This document shows positions 48,666-57,208 of a stretch of DNA of 64,000 nucleotides, piece after piece (position 1 is the stretch's first letter; each line of letters begins with the position of its first letter). The notes under the pieces are model-generated. The model saw nothing but the letters and a program-made list of their open reading frames with translations. It searched no databases and was not told the DNA's origin. Origin of the DNA: Anaeromassilibacillus sp. An250 (GTDB lineage: Bacteria; Bacillota; Clostridia; Oscillospirales; Acutalibacteraceae); assembly GCF_002159845.1 (NCBI RefSeq), contig NZ_NFJK01000007.1, forward strand, positions 1 through 64,000, in the 5' to 3' direction. A program made the translations under genes and the position numbers.

Positions 48666-50612
48666 TTAGGCGTCCCTGCGGACCACAACCGGGTTGAATG
48701 GACGGCCGTCCCCGTCGAAGAAACGGCTGAACATCTCATAGAATTCAAGTCTGAGCACTTGGATGCCGACCAGCAATCCCTCCAGGCCCATCACGAACAC
48801 ATTGCCGATGATGGCGATCAGCACATAGCCGATGCCGCTGGTCATTTCCGCCAGTGTGAACACCACCAGCATCATGCCCGCATGGACCAGGACAAACGCG
48901 CCGACGCGCAGGAAGGACATGGTGTTGGTCGCATAGCTGAGCAGATATTCAAACACCTCGAAGAAATTCTGCATGATGAAGTTTCCCCAGCTTTCCGGCT
49001 TCCAATCGGAGCGGCGCTCCACCAAGCCGCCGAGGATCTCGCGGAAGAAAATGACCGCGATCGGCAGGACGATCAGCCCGAGCACATAAGCAGTATTGAC
49101 AATCTGCCAGCCAAATACAAGCTGCCCGCCAAAGCCGGCGACCAGCGCTGTGTAAAAGACCAGTCCAGCCAAACCATTGGGGCCGAAGAGCGCGTTCTCC
49201 CAGTGATGCCTGCGCAAGCTCGAATAGATGTTGATGAGCATGGCGACAACCACCAGCAACATGCCGATGCCCACAGCCGAATAGATAATCAGGTTGGTAG
49301 TATTGGGTTCCATAACCTCGATGGGCTTTTCGTCAAGGCCGAATACCGCCTTGTAGAGGGGGTCCAATGCGTGCTCGAACCCAAAGACCGAGCCGAACAA
49401 GGTCCCGAAAATGGCGGATGAGATGCCGCATGGGATCAACGCCTTGCCGAGCTTCATCTTTTTCCATTTCCACATTAGCCATCCTACGATGGACACGCAC
49501 AGCCCCTGCCCGAGATCGCCGAACATAATGCCGAATAAAAGCACATACGTGATCGCCACAAAGGGGGTGGGGTCCACCTCGTCATAGGCAGGAAGACCGT
49601 ACATATCCACAAAGAACTCAAACGGCTTGAAGACTTTCCTATTCTTCAAGGCGACCGGCGGAGAGTGGCTCAATTCCTCTTCCGCATCTTCAAAGGTATA
49701 CTCCACAGATCTTAACCCGTCGAGCGCATGCCGGAAGTCCTCCTCGTGGTCTGCAGGGACCCAGCCGGTCAGAATGAAATTGTCATTATACCGTGCGGCA
49801 TAACGGCGGATACCAAAGTAAACGGATTTTTCCGTTAGGAAGGAGAAGACCTTCTGGCACTCCGCTTCCTCCTGCGCCCAGAGCGTGTCAATTTTTTGAT
49901 CCACGCGCTGGATGTGCTCGATCTCCTTGTCACGCAGGGCGCGCAGGGCTTCTGCGCTGCTCTCCGGCGTGCCTTTAAATTCCATAAATCGGGTTCGCTC
50001 GAAATAGAGGCTGGAAAAAATCCGGTCTATTTCGCTGACTACGTCAATCGGGGCGAAATAAACGCCCCAATAATGAAGGTTGTCATTGGTACATGGGAAA
50101 AAGATGACATAGGGATTCTGCTTATAGGCCTGTAATTTTTCGTAGCCCTCTTTCGGGAGAGATCCAAAACGCACTTTGATAAATTTGCATTTGCGGATTT
50201 CGTCGAGGTTTAAATCCATGCCGACGAAATGGCTGACCTGTTCAATTTCACGGGTATATTGCTCCACCTCTTGCTGCGCCTGGGTGCGTTCCTTTTGCAG
50301 GTCGCCTAGGGAGGTGGCTATGCGGCGAACATAGGCGTCCAACTCCTCGCGCGTGTACTGGATGCCCTCCATATCCTTCTCATCCAATAGCACCAGCTTT
50401 TTGCGGGCGCCTTTTACAGCGTCCGTCAACTGCTGCAAAGGAGTGGAGTACGGGTTTTCCTCATTGAGAGGGGAAAAGCCGGATGTGTCCGAATAGAAAG
50501 AGAGGGAATTGTCCGGATGGAACACGCAGGATTTGCCGCATATCATAGTCACATGGTCTAATTCGTCCATGCGCCCGATAATGCTCGCTACCTTAATCTT
50601 TTGTACAGCCAA
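48666..50612 (-). CDS. ntpI: V/A-type ATP synthase membrane subunit I
   Basis: 648 residues. The soluble N-terminal half (about 1-320) includes a long coiled-coil region (ELDAYVRRIATSLGDLQKE, QAQQEVEQYTREIE) and alpha/beta lobes. The C-terminal half has seven to eight membrane helices with GIMFGDLGQGLCV, NTMSFLRVGAFVLVHAGMM and EGLLVGIQVLRLEFYEMFSR, which carry the proton/ion channel arginine region. It is the stator membrane subunit next to the K ring. Confidence 0.95.
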   Translation of the reverse strand: MAVQKIKVASIIGRMDELDHVTMICGKSCVFHPDNSLSFYSDTSGFSPLNEENPYSTPLQQLTDAVKGARKKLVLLDEKDMEGIQYTREELDAYVRRIATSLGDLQKERTQAQQEVEQYTREIEQVSHFVGMDLNLDEIRKCKFIKVRFGSLPKEGYEKLQAYKQNPYVIFFPCTNDNLHYWGVYFAPIDVVSEIDRIFSSLYFERTRFMEFKGTPESSAEALRALRDKEIEHIQRVDQKIDTLWAQEEAECQKVFSFLTEKSVYFGIRRYAARYNDNFILTGWVPADHEEDFRHALDGLRSVEYTFEDAEEELSHSPPVALKNRKVFKPFEFFVDMYGLPAYDEVDPTPFVAITYVLLFGIMFGDLGQGLCVSIVGWLMWKWKKMKLGKALIPCGISSAIFGTLFGSVFGFEHALDPLYKAVFGLDEKPIEVMEPNTTNLIIYSAVGIGMLLVVVAMLINIYSSLRRHHWENALFGPNGLAGLVFYTALVAGFGGQLVFGWQIVNTAYVLGLIVLPIAVIFFREILGGLVERRSDWKPESWGNFIMQNFFEVFEYLLSYATNTMSFLRVGAFVLVHAGMMLVVFTLAEMTSGIGYVLIAIIGNVFVMGLEGLLVGIQVLRLEFYEMFSRFFDGDGRPFNPVVVRRDA

Positions 50613-50615
50613 CCA

Positions 50616-51674
50616 TCACGCCTCCTTTCTTGAAAAATCAGCAACCGTGAGAAGTTTTTGAATTTCTTCTGATGCCAAATGATAGCGGATACCTTCGATA
50701 ATATTGATGATATCCTGTATCTCGATCTGTGCCAGGAAGATATACGAAAGCATCACAACGGAGGGATGCGTAGAAAAACGGATATCATGCCGGCAGGTCA
50801 GATATTTCATCCGGTCTGCCATCTGGTCGATGTACGTATGGGGCACTTTTTTACAGCGTTTCCCAATGGGCGCTTTTGCCATGACATCGAGGACCGCTTC
50901 CGGTTCTGCCTCTAGCATCTCATTCAGAAGGCGAGGATGGAGCGTCCCAAAGGGAAGCAACGTGCTGCGGATAAAGTCCGGGCTTTCGCGGTAAACCGTC
51001 TTCAGCCGGACAATACGCGCTGCATTGACCAAATCCATATAGGTTTGGAACAATTCCCGCAGCTGGCGGGCCGCTTGGCCATGGGTGTATTTGTCGATGA
51101 TCTCGAACGCGCTGTTGTATAAATAGGTATACAGGGCGTTCTCAATCCCTGTGTAGTTCATCGGTATGCCCGGAACGGGCCGGAAAGGTTCCATGAGCTT
51201 GCGGTAAGGGGTGTGGCTGAGCGCGCTCAGCAGGTCTTCATAGTTCTTGACATGGGCCAACGCATAAAGGTCGATGCGCGTATGGCGGTTCAAAAAAGCG
51301 GGGAGCGAGAAGAGGTATTCCTCCGGGTTCCCGGCGTCAAGATACATTAAGCTGTGCAAAATCTGTTCGATTTCGCCGTGTTCCAACAGATAATCGGCAA
51401 AATGTTCCCCAACAGAGAGCTCATAACGGCAGAGGGAAGCATAATCTTCGAACAGCTTTTGCCGGAGTTTGCCCTCCAACTGGCCGCGATGGACATCGTT
51501 TTCGTTGATGCCTGCCAAAATGCCGCTGTAGGAAGTGCGGTTTTTGAGATAGCCGGCTACTTCGCTGACCGTTTTGCAGTTCAGCAGATCCCGGTAATTT
51601 TCTTCCCGGAGGCGTTTGCCGTACATCGCGCGCGCCTTCGATAAGATGGCATTGGAAGCAAATGAGGAAAGCAT
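50616..51674 (-). CDS. ntpC: V/A-type ATP synthase subunit C
   Basis: 352 residues starting at ATG 51674 behind GGGGAG. It is a largely helical protein, opening MLSSFASNAILSKARAMYGK and containing LPAFLNRHTRIDLYALAHVK, GIENALYTYLYNSAFEIID and YRESPDFIRSTLLPFG. C is the socket between the central shaft and the membrane ring. It follows the H gene by only four bases and precedes the I gene with three bases between. Confidence 0.92.
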   Translation of the reverse strand: MLSSFASNAILSKARAMYGKRLREENYRDLLNCKTVSEVAGYLKNRTSYSGILAGINENDVHRGQLEGKLRQKLFEDYASLCRYELSVGEHFADYLLEHGEIEQILHSLMYLDAGNPEEYLFSLPAFLNRHTRIDLYALAHVKNYEDLLSALSHTPYRKLMEPFRPVPGIPMNYTGIENALYTYLYNSAFEIIDKYTHGQAARQLRELFQTYMDLVNAARIVRLKTVYRESPDFIRSTLLPFGTLHPRLLNEMLEAEPEAVLDVMAKAPIGKRCKKVPHTYIDQMADRMKYLTCRHDIRFSTHPSVVMLSYIFLAQIEIQDIINIIEGIRYHLASEEIQKLLTVADFSRKEA

Positions 51675-51678
51675 GGAA

Positions 51679-51990
51679 TCACTCCCCAATCACTCTGGCC
51701 ACGAGGGTGCGCACCCATTCGTCGCCCTTTTCTTTATATAGCGCATCCAAGCGCTGCGAGTATTCCCGGTTTTTTGCCTCCTTGCTTTTCCATTCCTCCT
51801 CAGCAGCTGCGCGTTCCTGCGGTTCGTTTAAAGCGATGCGTTTACGCGCGCGCGCAAGATACTCTTCACGGATCCGTTCGCGGCGTTCCGCCACCTCTTT
51901 TTCGGAGTTAACTTTTTCCAATTGGGCGGCATCCGTGATTTCCCTGGCCTTACGGTCCATATCGACGATTTCTTTTATCATGTCCTGCAT
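51679..51990 (-). CDS. V/A-type ATP synthase subunit H/G-like stalk protein
   Basis: 103 residues, first gene of the operon. One continuous charged coiled coil (IVDMDRKAREITDAAQLEKV, EKEVAERRERIREEYLARAR, EEEWKSKEAKNREYSQRL) is followed by a short tail. This is the expected form of the small peripheral-stalk subunit that pairs with E. It precedes the C gene. Confidence 0.82.
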   Translation of the reverse strand: MQDMIKEIVDMDRKAREITDAAQLEKVNSEKEVAERRERIREEYLARARKRIALNEPQERAAAEEEWKSKEAKNREYSQRLDALYKEKGDEWVRTLVARVIGE

Positions 51991-52026
51991 GACCGTGCCC
52001 CTCCTTCCAAACGGATTGATTTGTTC

Positions 52027-52113
52027 AGCCGGATCAACCGGCTACAAACGCACAAACAGTTCTGCACTTACTTTGCCACCCTCGGTACGAAGCTGTCAAA
52101 ATAGGCAGAACTG
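52027..52113 (-). promoter_or_regulatory. structured leader of the V/A-ATPase operon
   Basis: The transcript leader of about 180 bases contains two stems on the minus strand: CAGTTCTGC with GCAGAACTG (52057-52065 and 52105-52113, nine pairs, long loop) and AGCCGG with CCGGCT (52027-52032 and 52038-52043). The ribosome-binding site GGAAGGAGGGG follows. It may control translation or message stability. Confidence 0.4.
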
Positions 52114-52174
52114 CGGGCAAAAGCACTTTAAATTTTGCAGATTTTCGACTTGGTTCCTGCAAGATTTCGGCTAT

Positions 52175-52203
52175 ATTATAAGCGTTTCAAGTTGCATTTT
52201 CAA
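52175..52203 (-). promoter_or_regulatory. sigma-A-type promoter of the V/A-ATPase operon
   Basis: On the minus strand TTGAAA (52198-52203) and perfect TATAAT (52175-52180) are separated by 17 bases, about 185 bases before the first gene. This is one of the clearest promoters in the window. Confidence 0.75.
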
Positions 52204-52289
52204 TATGATTTTCGGTAATCTTGCCAAATCCGATGGGGAAGATTTAGCGAGGTTTCCAAATTATTTTATTCAAACTGCCCATGGTACTT

Positions 52290-53648
52290 TTAATTTTTTA
52301 AGCTTTGCATTGGCGCGGGAATCCGACCGCCGCGATGGATAAATTTGGCAGGCGAATACCGGTTGACTTCCATGACGGGGCCGCCCCCCAATAGGCCGCC
52401 AAAATTGAGCTCGTCGCCTGCCGTTTTCCCGATCGCAGGGATCAGACGCACGGCGGTTGTCTTGGAGTTGACCATGCCGATGGCCGCTTCATCCGCGATA
52501 ATGGCGGAGATCACTTCGGCAGGGGTATCGCCGGGAATAGCGATCATGTCCAAGCCGACAGAGCAAACCGCCGTCATGGCCTCAAGCTTGACCAGGGAGA
52601 GCGCGCCGCAGCGGGCCGCATCGATCATACCGGCGTCCTCGGTCACAGGGATAAACGCGCCGGACAAGCCGCCCACGTGGGAAGAAGCCATGATGCCGCC
52701 CTTTTTCACAGCGTCGTTCAGAAGCGCCAACGCCGCGGTTGTGCCATGGGCGCCGCAGCTTTCCAGGCCCATTTCCTCCAGGATGTGTGCAACCGAGTCG
52801 CCCACCGCCGGCGTTGGGGCAAGGGATAGGTCGACAATGCCAAAGGGGACAAACAGGCGGCGGGAGGCCTCCTGTGCAACCAGCTGGCCCATGCGGGTAA
52901 TTTTGAAGGCAGTCTTTTTTACGATGTCTGCCACGCCGGAAAGGTCGCAGTCGCCGGCTTTGGCCAGCGCAGCGCGCACCACGCCGGGGCCGGAAACACC
53001 GACGTTAATGACGCAGTCCGGTTCACCGGGGCCGTGGAAGGCGCCGGCCATAAAGGGATTGTCCTCCGGGGCGTTGCAGAATACCACCAGCTTGGCTGCG
53101 CCGATGCAGTCATGGTCCGCTGTGCGCTCGGCTGTTTCCCGGATGATGGCGCCCATTTTTTCCACAGCATCCATATTGATGCCCGCTTTGGTGGTGCCGA
53201 TATTGACCGAGGAACAGACAAATTCAGTCTCTGCGAGCGCCTCTGGAATGCTGGTCATCAAAGCATAGTCGCCAGGGCCAAACCCTTTGTGTACCAGGGC
53301 AGAATAACCGCCGATAAAGTTGACCCCGGTGGTTTTTGCAGCACGGTCGAGCGCTTTTGCAAAATGCACGGGACTGCTTCCGGGGCAGGCGGCGGCCAAC
53401 ATGGCGATCGGCGTGACGGAAATGCGCTTATGGATGATCGGGATCCCGTATTCTTTGCTGATGTCCTCGCCGGTTTTGACCAGGTTCCCGGCATAGCGGC
53501 AGATCTTATCATAGATTTTGTCACAAGCGGCTGTGACGTTGCTGTCGGCGCAGTCCAAGAGGGAAATCCCCATCGTGATGGTGCGCACATCGAGATTTTC
53601 ATTGTCGATCATATTGATCGTTTCGAGAATATCATGGGAATTGAGCAT
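52290..53648 (-). CDS. PFL family (DUF711/UPF0210) protein
   Basis: 452 residues starting at ATG 53648 behind AAGGAGTGATT. Family phrases are [14 protein letters not shown] near the start, [31 protein letters not shown] and [20 protein letters not shown]. The protein belongs to the DUF711 group, which is related in fold to pyruvate formate-lyase-like barrels but has no proven activity. An ACT protein gene precedes it; the two are paired in many Firmicutes. The function is unknown. Confidence 0.9.
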   Translation of the reverse strand: MLNSHDILETINMIDNENLDVRTITMGISLLDCADSNVTAACDKIYDKICRYAGNLVKTGEDISKEYGIPIIHKRISVTPIAMLAAACPGSSPVHFAKALDRAAKTTGVNFIGGYSALVHKGFGPGDYALMTSIPEALAETEFVCSSVNIGTTKAGINMDAVEKMGAIIRETAERTADHDCIGAAKLVVFCNAPEDNPFMAGAFHGPGEPDCVINVGVSGPGVVRAALAKAGDCDLSGVADIVKKTAFKITRMGQLVAQEASRRLFVPFGIVDLSLAPTPAVGDSVAHILEEMGLESCGAHGTTAALALLNDAVKKGGIMASSHVGGLSGAFIPVTEDAGMIDAARCGALSLVKLEAMTAVCSVGLDMIAIPGDTPAEVISAIIADEAAIGMVNSKTTAVRLIPAIGKTAGDELNFGGLLGGGPVMEVNRYSPAKFIHRGGRIPAPMQSLKN

Positions 53649-53763
53649 GTTTGGGAATCACTCCTTATTCTTTCTCAAAAGGCGTATGATCATGAATCCG
53701 ATTTAAAAAACATCAGGTTTGAAAACCGATATATTTAGTAAAAAGTAAAATGCCCGATGCTGG

Positions 53764-54033
53764 TCAAATCCGATGCATGGAATTGAAAATATCCTCGTGC
53801 ATGACATGGATGGTCAAGCCCATCCCTTCCCCAATCGCGGTGAGCGCATCCACCAGATCCTGGAACGGGATCGAACACTTGGAAATGTCCACCATCATAA
53901 TCATGGCAAACAAGTCTTGCAGGATGGACTGGGTCACTTCCACAACGTTGACATTATTTTCTGCGCAGATGGAGGAAACACGGGCCAGAATGCCCACCAT
54001 ATCCTTTCCAATTACAGTGATAACTGCACGCAT
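53764..54033 (-). CDS. ACT-domain protein (UPF0237)
   Basis: 89 residues from ATG 54033 behind GAGGAGGTTA. It is a single ACT domain (MRAVITVIGKDMVGILARVS, VVEVTQSILQDLFAMIMMVD). ACT domains bind amino acids. Its gene always stands before the DUF711 gene in related genomes, so it probably regulates that partner. Length matches the 88-90 expected. Confidence 0.88.
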   Translation of the reverse strand: MRAVITVIGKDMVGILARVSSICAENNVNVVEVTQSILQDLFAMIMMVDISKCSIPFQDLVDALTAIGEGMGLTIHVMHEDIFNSMHRI

Positions 54034-54481
54034 TGCTGATAACCTCCTCATTGATTTTTATGATCCGTCTTTAAGAAATGCTCCGGTGCATAAAATCGCC
54101 CGGATAATACAAATTCCAGTCCTCATTATGAACGGAAAAAAATCTTCTGTCAAGAAAGGCGGTTTGTCTTTTTTGCGAGGAGCGTATGAGTGCAGGAAAG
54201 GGGCCAAAGGGGTACATCCATGGATGGAAAGCGGGGCAAAACAAATCGAAACATTGAACAGAATATCTGGTAAAACTGCGTAAAATCTAACGCTGTAGCA
54301 ACTTTTTTGTGCAACCCTTGGGGAATCTGTTTAAAATCGGCGGCGTTTTCCAGCGGCAAAATGGGAAGGATTCATCTATAAATAAGGCCGGTTCTATGAT
54401 AGACTGAATACAAATAAAAGGCGGATGATTCTGCTTAGTGAACATAAAGATAAGAATATCGTTTAGAAAGTGAGTTGGACA
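54034..54481. other. 448-base intergenic stretch between ACT gene and PHP gene
   Basis: No convincing gene is present. The plus-strand frame 53750-54283 reads across the ACT gene in antisense and has no family features. The region is moderately A/T rich and must hold the divergent promoters of the ACT/DUF711 pair and the PHP gene. I could not identify a clear -10/-35 pair. Confidence 0.4.
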
Positions 54482-55294
54482 ATGAAATATCGGTACCTAT
54501 CTGACTGCCATACCCATAGCGATTGTTCCCCGGATGCTTCCGACCCGACCATGATGCTATGTGAATGCGCCTGCCGGTTGGGGCTTTATGCCTTGACCAT
54601 CACAGACCACTGTGAATGTAATGTTTACAGGGAAGAGGAATATGACCGTTCTGTCCGGCAATCGTATTTTGAGGCACGGAAAGCCTCGGCTGTTTTCCAT
54701 GGCCGGCTGCATGTGCGCGCCGGTATAGAGCTTGGGCAGCCCATGCAAAACATAGAAGCGGCGGAGGACATCCTCGATGCCTGCGATTTTGACTTTACGC
54801 TTGCCTCCGTGCATAATGTGCAAGGGATGCCGGATTTTTATGAGCTGGACTACAGCCAGGTCGATCTTACCAAGACGCTGCATCAGTATTTCGATGAGAT
54901 TCTAGAAACCATCGAGTGGGGGAAGTTTGATTCCCTTGCGCATTTGACATACCCTTGGCGGTATATTGTTGGCGAACATGGTTTGGCTATCGACGACGTG
55001 CAGTTATCGGGGCGGATTGACGAGGTCTTAACAGCGCTGATTAAGAATGGAAAGGCGCTGGAGGTCAACACGAGCGGCCTGCGCCAAAAGCTGGGGGAGA
55101 CCATGCCGAATTTGCAAATTGTGAAGCGGTATTATGAGTTGGGAGGCAAACTGGTGACGCTGGGTTCAGACGCACACCGTTGGCCGGATGTCGGCGCCGG
55201 GATGGAAGAGGGCATGAAGCTTATCCGCCAAGCTGGATTCACCCATTTTGCCCTGTATTCCCATCATGAGCCGAAGCTCCTTCCAATCGAATGA
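54482..55294 (+). CDS. PHP-domain phosphoesterase, HisJ-like
   Basis: 270 residues from ATG 54482; a GTG at 54470 is an alternative. Metal-binding motifs are CHTHSDCSPDA (HxH) at the start, TITDHCE, GIELGQP, FTLASVHN, GKFDSLAHLTYPWRY, and LGSDAHRW near the end. These are the marks of the histidinol-phosphatase-like PHP group. No his operon is nearby, so a histidine-biosynthetic role is uncertain; other PHP members act on different phosphoesters. Confidence 0.85.
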   Translation: MKYRYLSDCHTHSDCSPDASDPTMMLCECACRLGLYALTITDHCECNVYREEEYDRSVRQSYFEARKASAVFHGRLHVRAGIELGQPMQNIEAAEDILDACDFDFTLASVHNVQGMPDFYELDYSQVDLTKTLHQYFDEILETIEWGKFDSLAHLTYPWRYIVGEHGLAIDDVQLSGRIDEVLTALIKNGKALEVNTSGLRQKLGETMPNLQIVKRYYELGGKLVTLGSDAHRWPDVGAGMEEGMKLIRQAGFTHFALYSHHEPKLLPIE

Positions 55295-55306
55295 GTACAT
55301 TTTCAG

Positions 55307-55340
55307 GGGGCCCTTCCCAATTTTGGGGAGGGCCCCTTGT
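55307..55340 (+). terminator. hairpin after the PHP gene
   Basis: A twelve-pair stem (GGGGCCCTTCCC with GGGAGGGCCCC-type complement, one G-U pair) with a loop of AATTTT. The T tail is weak (TTGTTG), so termination is likely but not assured. Confidence 0.6.
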
Positions 55341-55441
55341 TGATAAATATGGTTTCGATCCCGTTCGTCGGTTTCATCACGATGAAAACGATATACAACG
55401 CAATTCCCATTTATGGCTTATTTTTGGATTGGATATTTTCA

Positions 55442-55469
55442 TTGGTTGGCAATTGTTGTATACTATAAT
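55442..55469 (+). promoter_or_regulatory. promoter for the Lrp/aminotransferase operon
   Basis: TTGGTT (55442-55447) and perfect TATAAT (55464-55469) are 16 bases apart, about 78 bases before the lrp start. The ribosome-binding site CGGAGGAG stands before the ATG. Confidence 0.5.
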
Positions 55470-55546
55470 TTAATATCCAACTTTTGAAACACAGGAAGGT
55501 CTTATTCCTTAGCCCTTCCCAATAAATAACCGGAGGAGTGAATCTT

Positions 55547-56032
55547 ATGGATCGTCTATTGGAATTGTTAAGCCAGAACGCCCGCTTGACCACCCGCCAG
55601 CTGGCCACGATGCTGGACCGCCCGGAGTCGGAAATCTGCAATCAGATCGACGCCTATGAGAAGGCGGGAATCATCCGCGGCTATCAGACGTTGATTAACT
55701 GGGAACGCGCAGATGCCAACAAGGCATTTGCCCTGATCGAGCTGCGCGTTACACCGAAGCGCGACCGCGGGTTCGATGAGATTGCGCAGAAAATTATGCA
55801 GTTTGAAGAGGTGGACAGCGTCTATCTGATGTCCGGCGGATTTGACCTGGCTGTGATGGTGCATGGGGACACGATGCAGCAGATCGCCATGTTTGTGGCC
55901 CGCCGCCTGTCCCTGCTTGATTCTGTGCTTTCCACTGCCACCCATTTTATCCTGACGCGTTATAAGGATGGTGGGGTCGTTCTCAAGACCGAGGACGAAA
56001 ACGATGAGAGAAGGAGTGTGCTCTGTGATTGA
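55547..56032 (+). CDS. Lrp/AsnC-family regulator
   Basis: 161 residues from ATG 55547, preceded by CCGGAGGAG; a GTG at 55538 is nearby but lies in the ribosome-binding site. The N-terminal helix-turn-helix has LSQNARLTTRQLATMLDRP, and the C-terminal half is the RAM-type ligand domain (FALIELRVTPKRDRGF, then SVYLMSGGFDLAVMVHGD). Such regulators respond to amino acids. It overlaps the downstream aminotransferase by eight bases, so it likely controls it. Confidence 0.88.
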   Translation: MDRLLELLSQNARLTTRQLATMLDRPESEICNQIDAYEKAGIIRGYQTLINWERADANKAFALIELRVTPKRDRGFDEIAQKIMQFEEVDSVYLMSGGFDLAVMVHGDTMQQIAMFVARRLSLLDSVLSTATHFILTRYKDGGVVLKTEDENDERRSVLCD

Positions 56033-57200
56033 CTATAGCACCGTGCTCAACCAAAAGGTGCAGGCGATCAAGCCATCCGGTATCCGCCGTTTCTTCGATA
56101 TTGCCAATGAAATGGACAATGTGATTTCCCTCTCGATTGGAGAACCGGATTTCACAACGCCGTGGCATGTCCGCGAAGAGGGAATCCGCTCTTTGGAGGA
56201 CGGGAAAACGTGGTATTCTCCAAACCGTGGCTTTATCGAACTGCGCCAGGAAATTTCGCGCTGGCTGAAGCGCCACTATCATGTGAATTATAATGACAAA
56301 GAGGAAATTTTAGTGACAGTGGGTGGCTCGGAGGCGATTGACCTCTGCCTGCGCTCCCTCATCAGCCCGGGAGACGAGGTCTTGATTCCGGAGCCGTCCT
56401 TTGTGTGTTATGTGCCGCTGACAGAAATGGCGGGCGGCGTACCGGTTGTTTTGGAGACAAAGGCTGAGGATCGTTTCCGCATCACGCCGGAAGCCCTGCG
56501 TGCCAAGATCACCCCGAAGACAAAGCTGCTGATTCTGCCCTATCCGAATAACCCCACGGGCGCAGTCATGCGCCGTGAACATTTGGAGGCGATTGCGGAG
56601 GTTGTCCGGGAAAATGATCTGATGGTGCTTTCCGATGAGATCTACAGTGCATTGACCTACGGAGATACCAACCATGTCACCTTCAGCGCGATTGACGGTA
56701 TGTGGGAGCGGACCATTGTGGTGAATGGGTTCTCCAAAGCATTTGCCATGACGGGCTGGCGTTTGGGTTATGCGGTTGGCCCGGCGCAGATCATCAAGGC
56801 GATGACGAAACTGCATCAGTACGGCATCATGAGCGCGCCGACAACGGCACAGTATGCCGCCATTGAAGCGTTGAAAAATGGCGATGAGGACATCGTCTAT
56901 ATGCGCGAACAATACGACATGCGCCGCCGCCTGGTCGTGGACGGCTTCAACTCCATGGGCTTAACATGCTTCGAACCGGAAGGGGCATTCTATGTATTCC
57001 CATGCATCAAAAAGACAGGGCTTACTTCAGAGGAATTCTGCGAAAGATTGCTGTATGAGGAGCGCGTCGCGGTGGTCCCGGGGTCGGCGTTTGGAGACTG
57101 CGGCGAAGGCTTTGTGCGCGTCTCCTATTCCTATTCCATCAAACATATCACCGAAGCGCTTTCACGTATTGAGCACTTCATCAAACAGTTTGAGTCTTGA
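56025..57200 (+). CDS. pyridoxal-phosphate aminotransferase, class I/II
   Basis: 391 residues starting at GTG 56025 behind AAGGAG. It is a fold-type I aminotransferase with ISLSIGEPDF, YSPNRGFIELRQEIS, LPYPNNPTGAVM, SDEIYSALTYG, and catalytic lysine K238 in NGFSKAFAMTGWRLGY. The substrate specificity cannot be read directly; alanine/aspartate or aromatic amino acid is plausible. Pairing with Lrp is a common gene arrangement in Clostridia. Confidence 0.92.
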   Translation: MIDYSTVLNQKVQAIKPSGIRRFFDIANEMDNVISLSIGEPDFTTPWHVREEGIRSLEDGKTWYSPNRGFIELRQEISRWLKRHYHVNYNDKEEILVTVGGSEAIDLCLRSLISPGDEVLIPEPSFVCYVPLTEMAGGVPVVLETKAEDRFRITPEALRAKITPKTKLLILPYPNNPTGAVMRREHLEAIAEVVRENDLMVLSDEIYSALTYGDTNHVTFSAIDGMWERTIVVNGFSKAFAMTGWRLGYAVGPAQIIKAMTKLHQYGIMSAPTTAQYAAIEALKNGDEDIVYMREQYDMRRRLVVDGFNSMGLTCFEPEGAFYVFPCIKKTGLTSEEFCERLLYEERVAVVPGSAFGDCGEGFVRVSYSYSIKHITEALSRIEHFIKQFES

Positions 57201-57208
57201 GGAGCGCT

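Noticed and set aside
53750-54283. 177-residue plus-strand frame over the ACT gene
   Set aside because: Antisense to a well-supported ACT domain with a good ribosome-binding site; no family features of its own.
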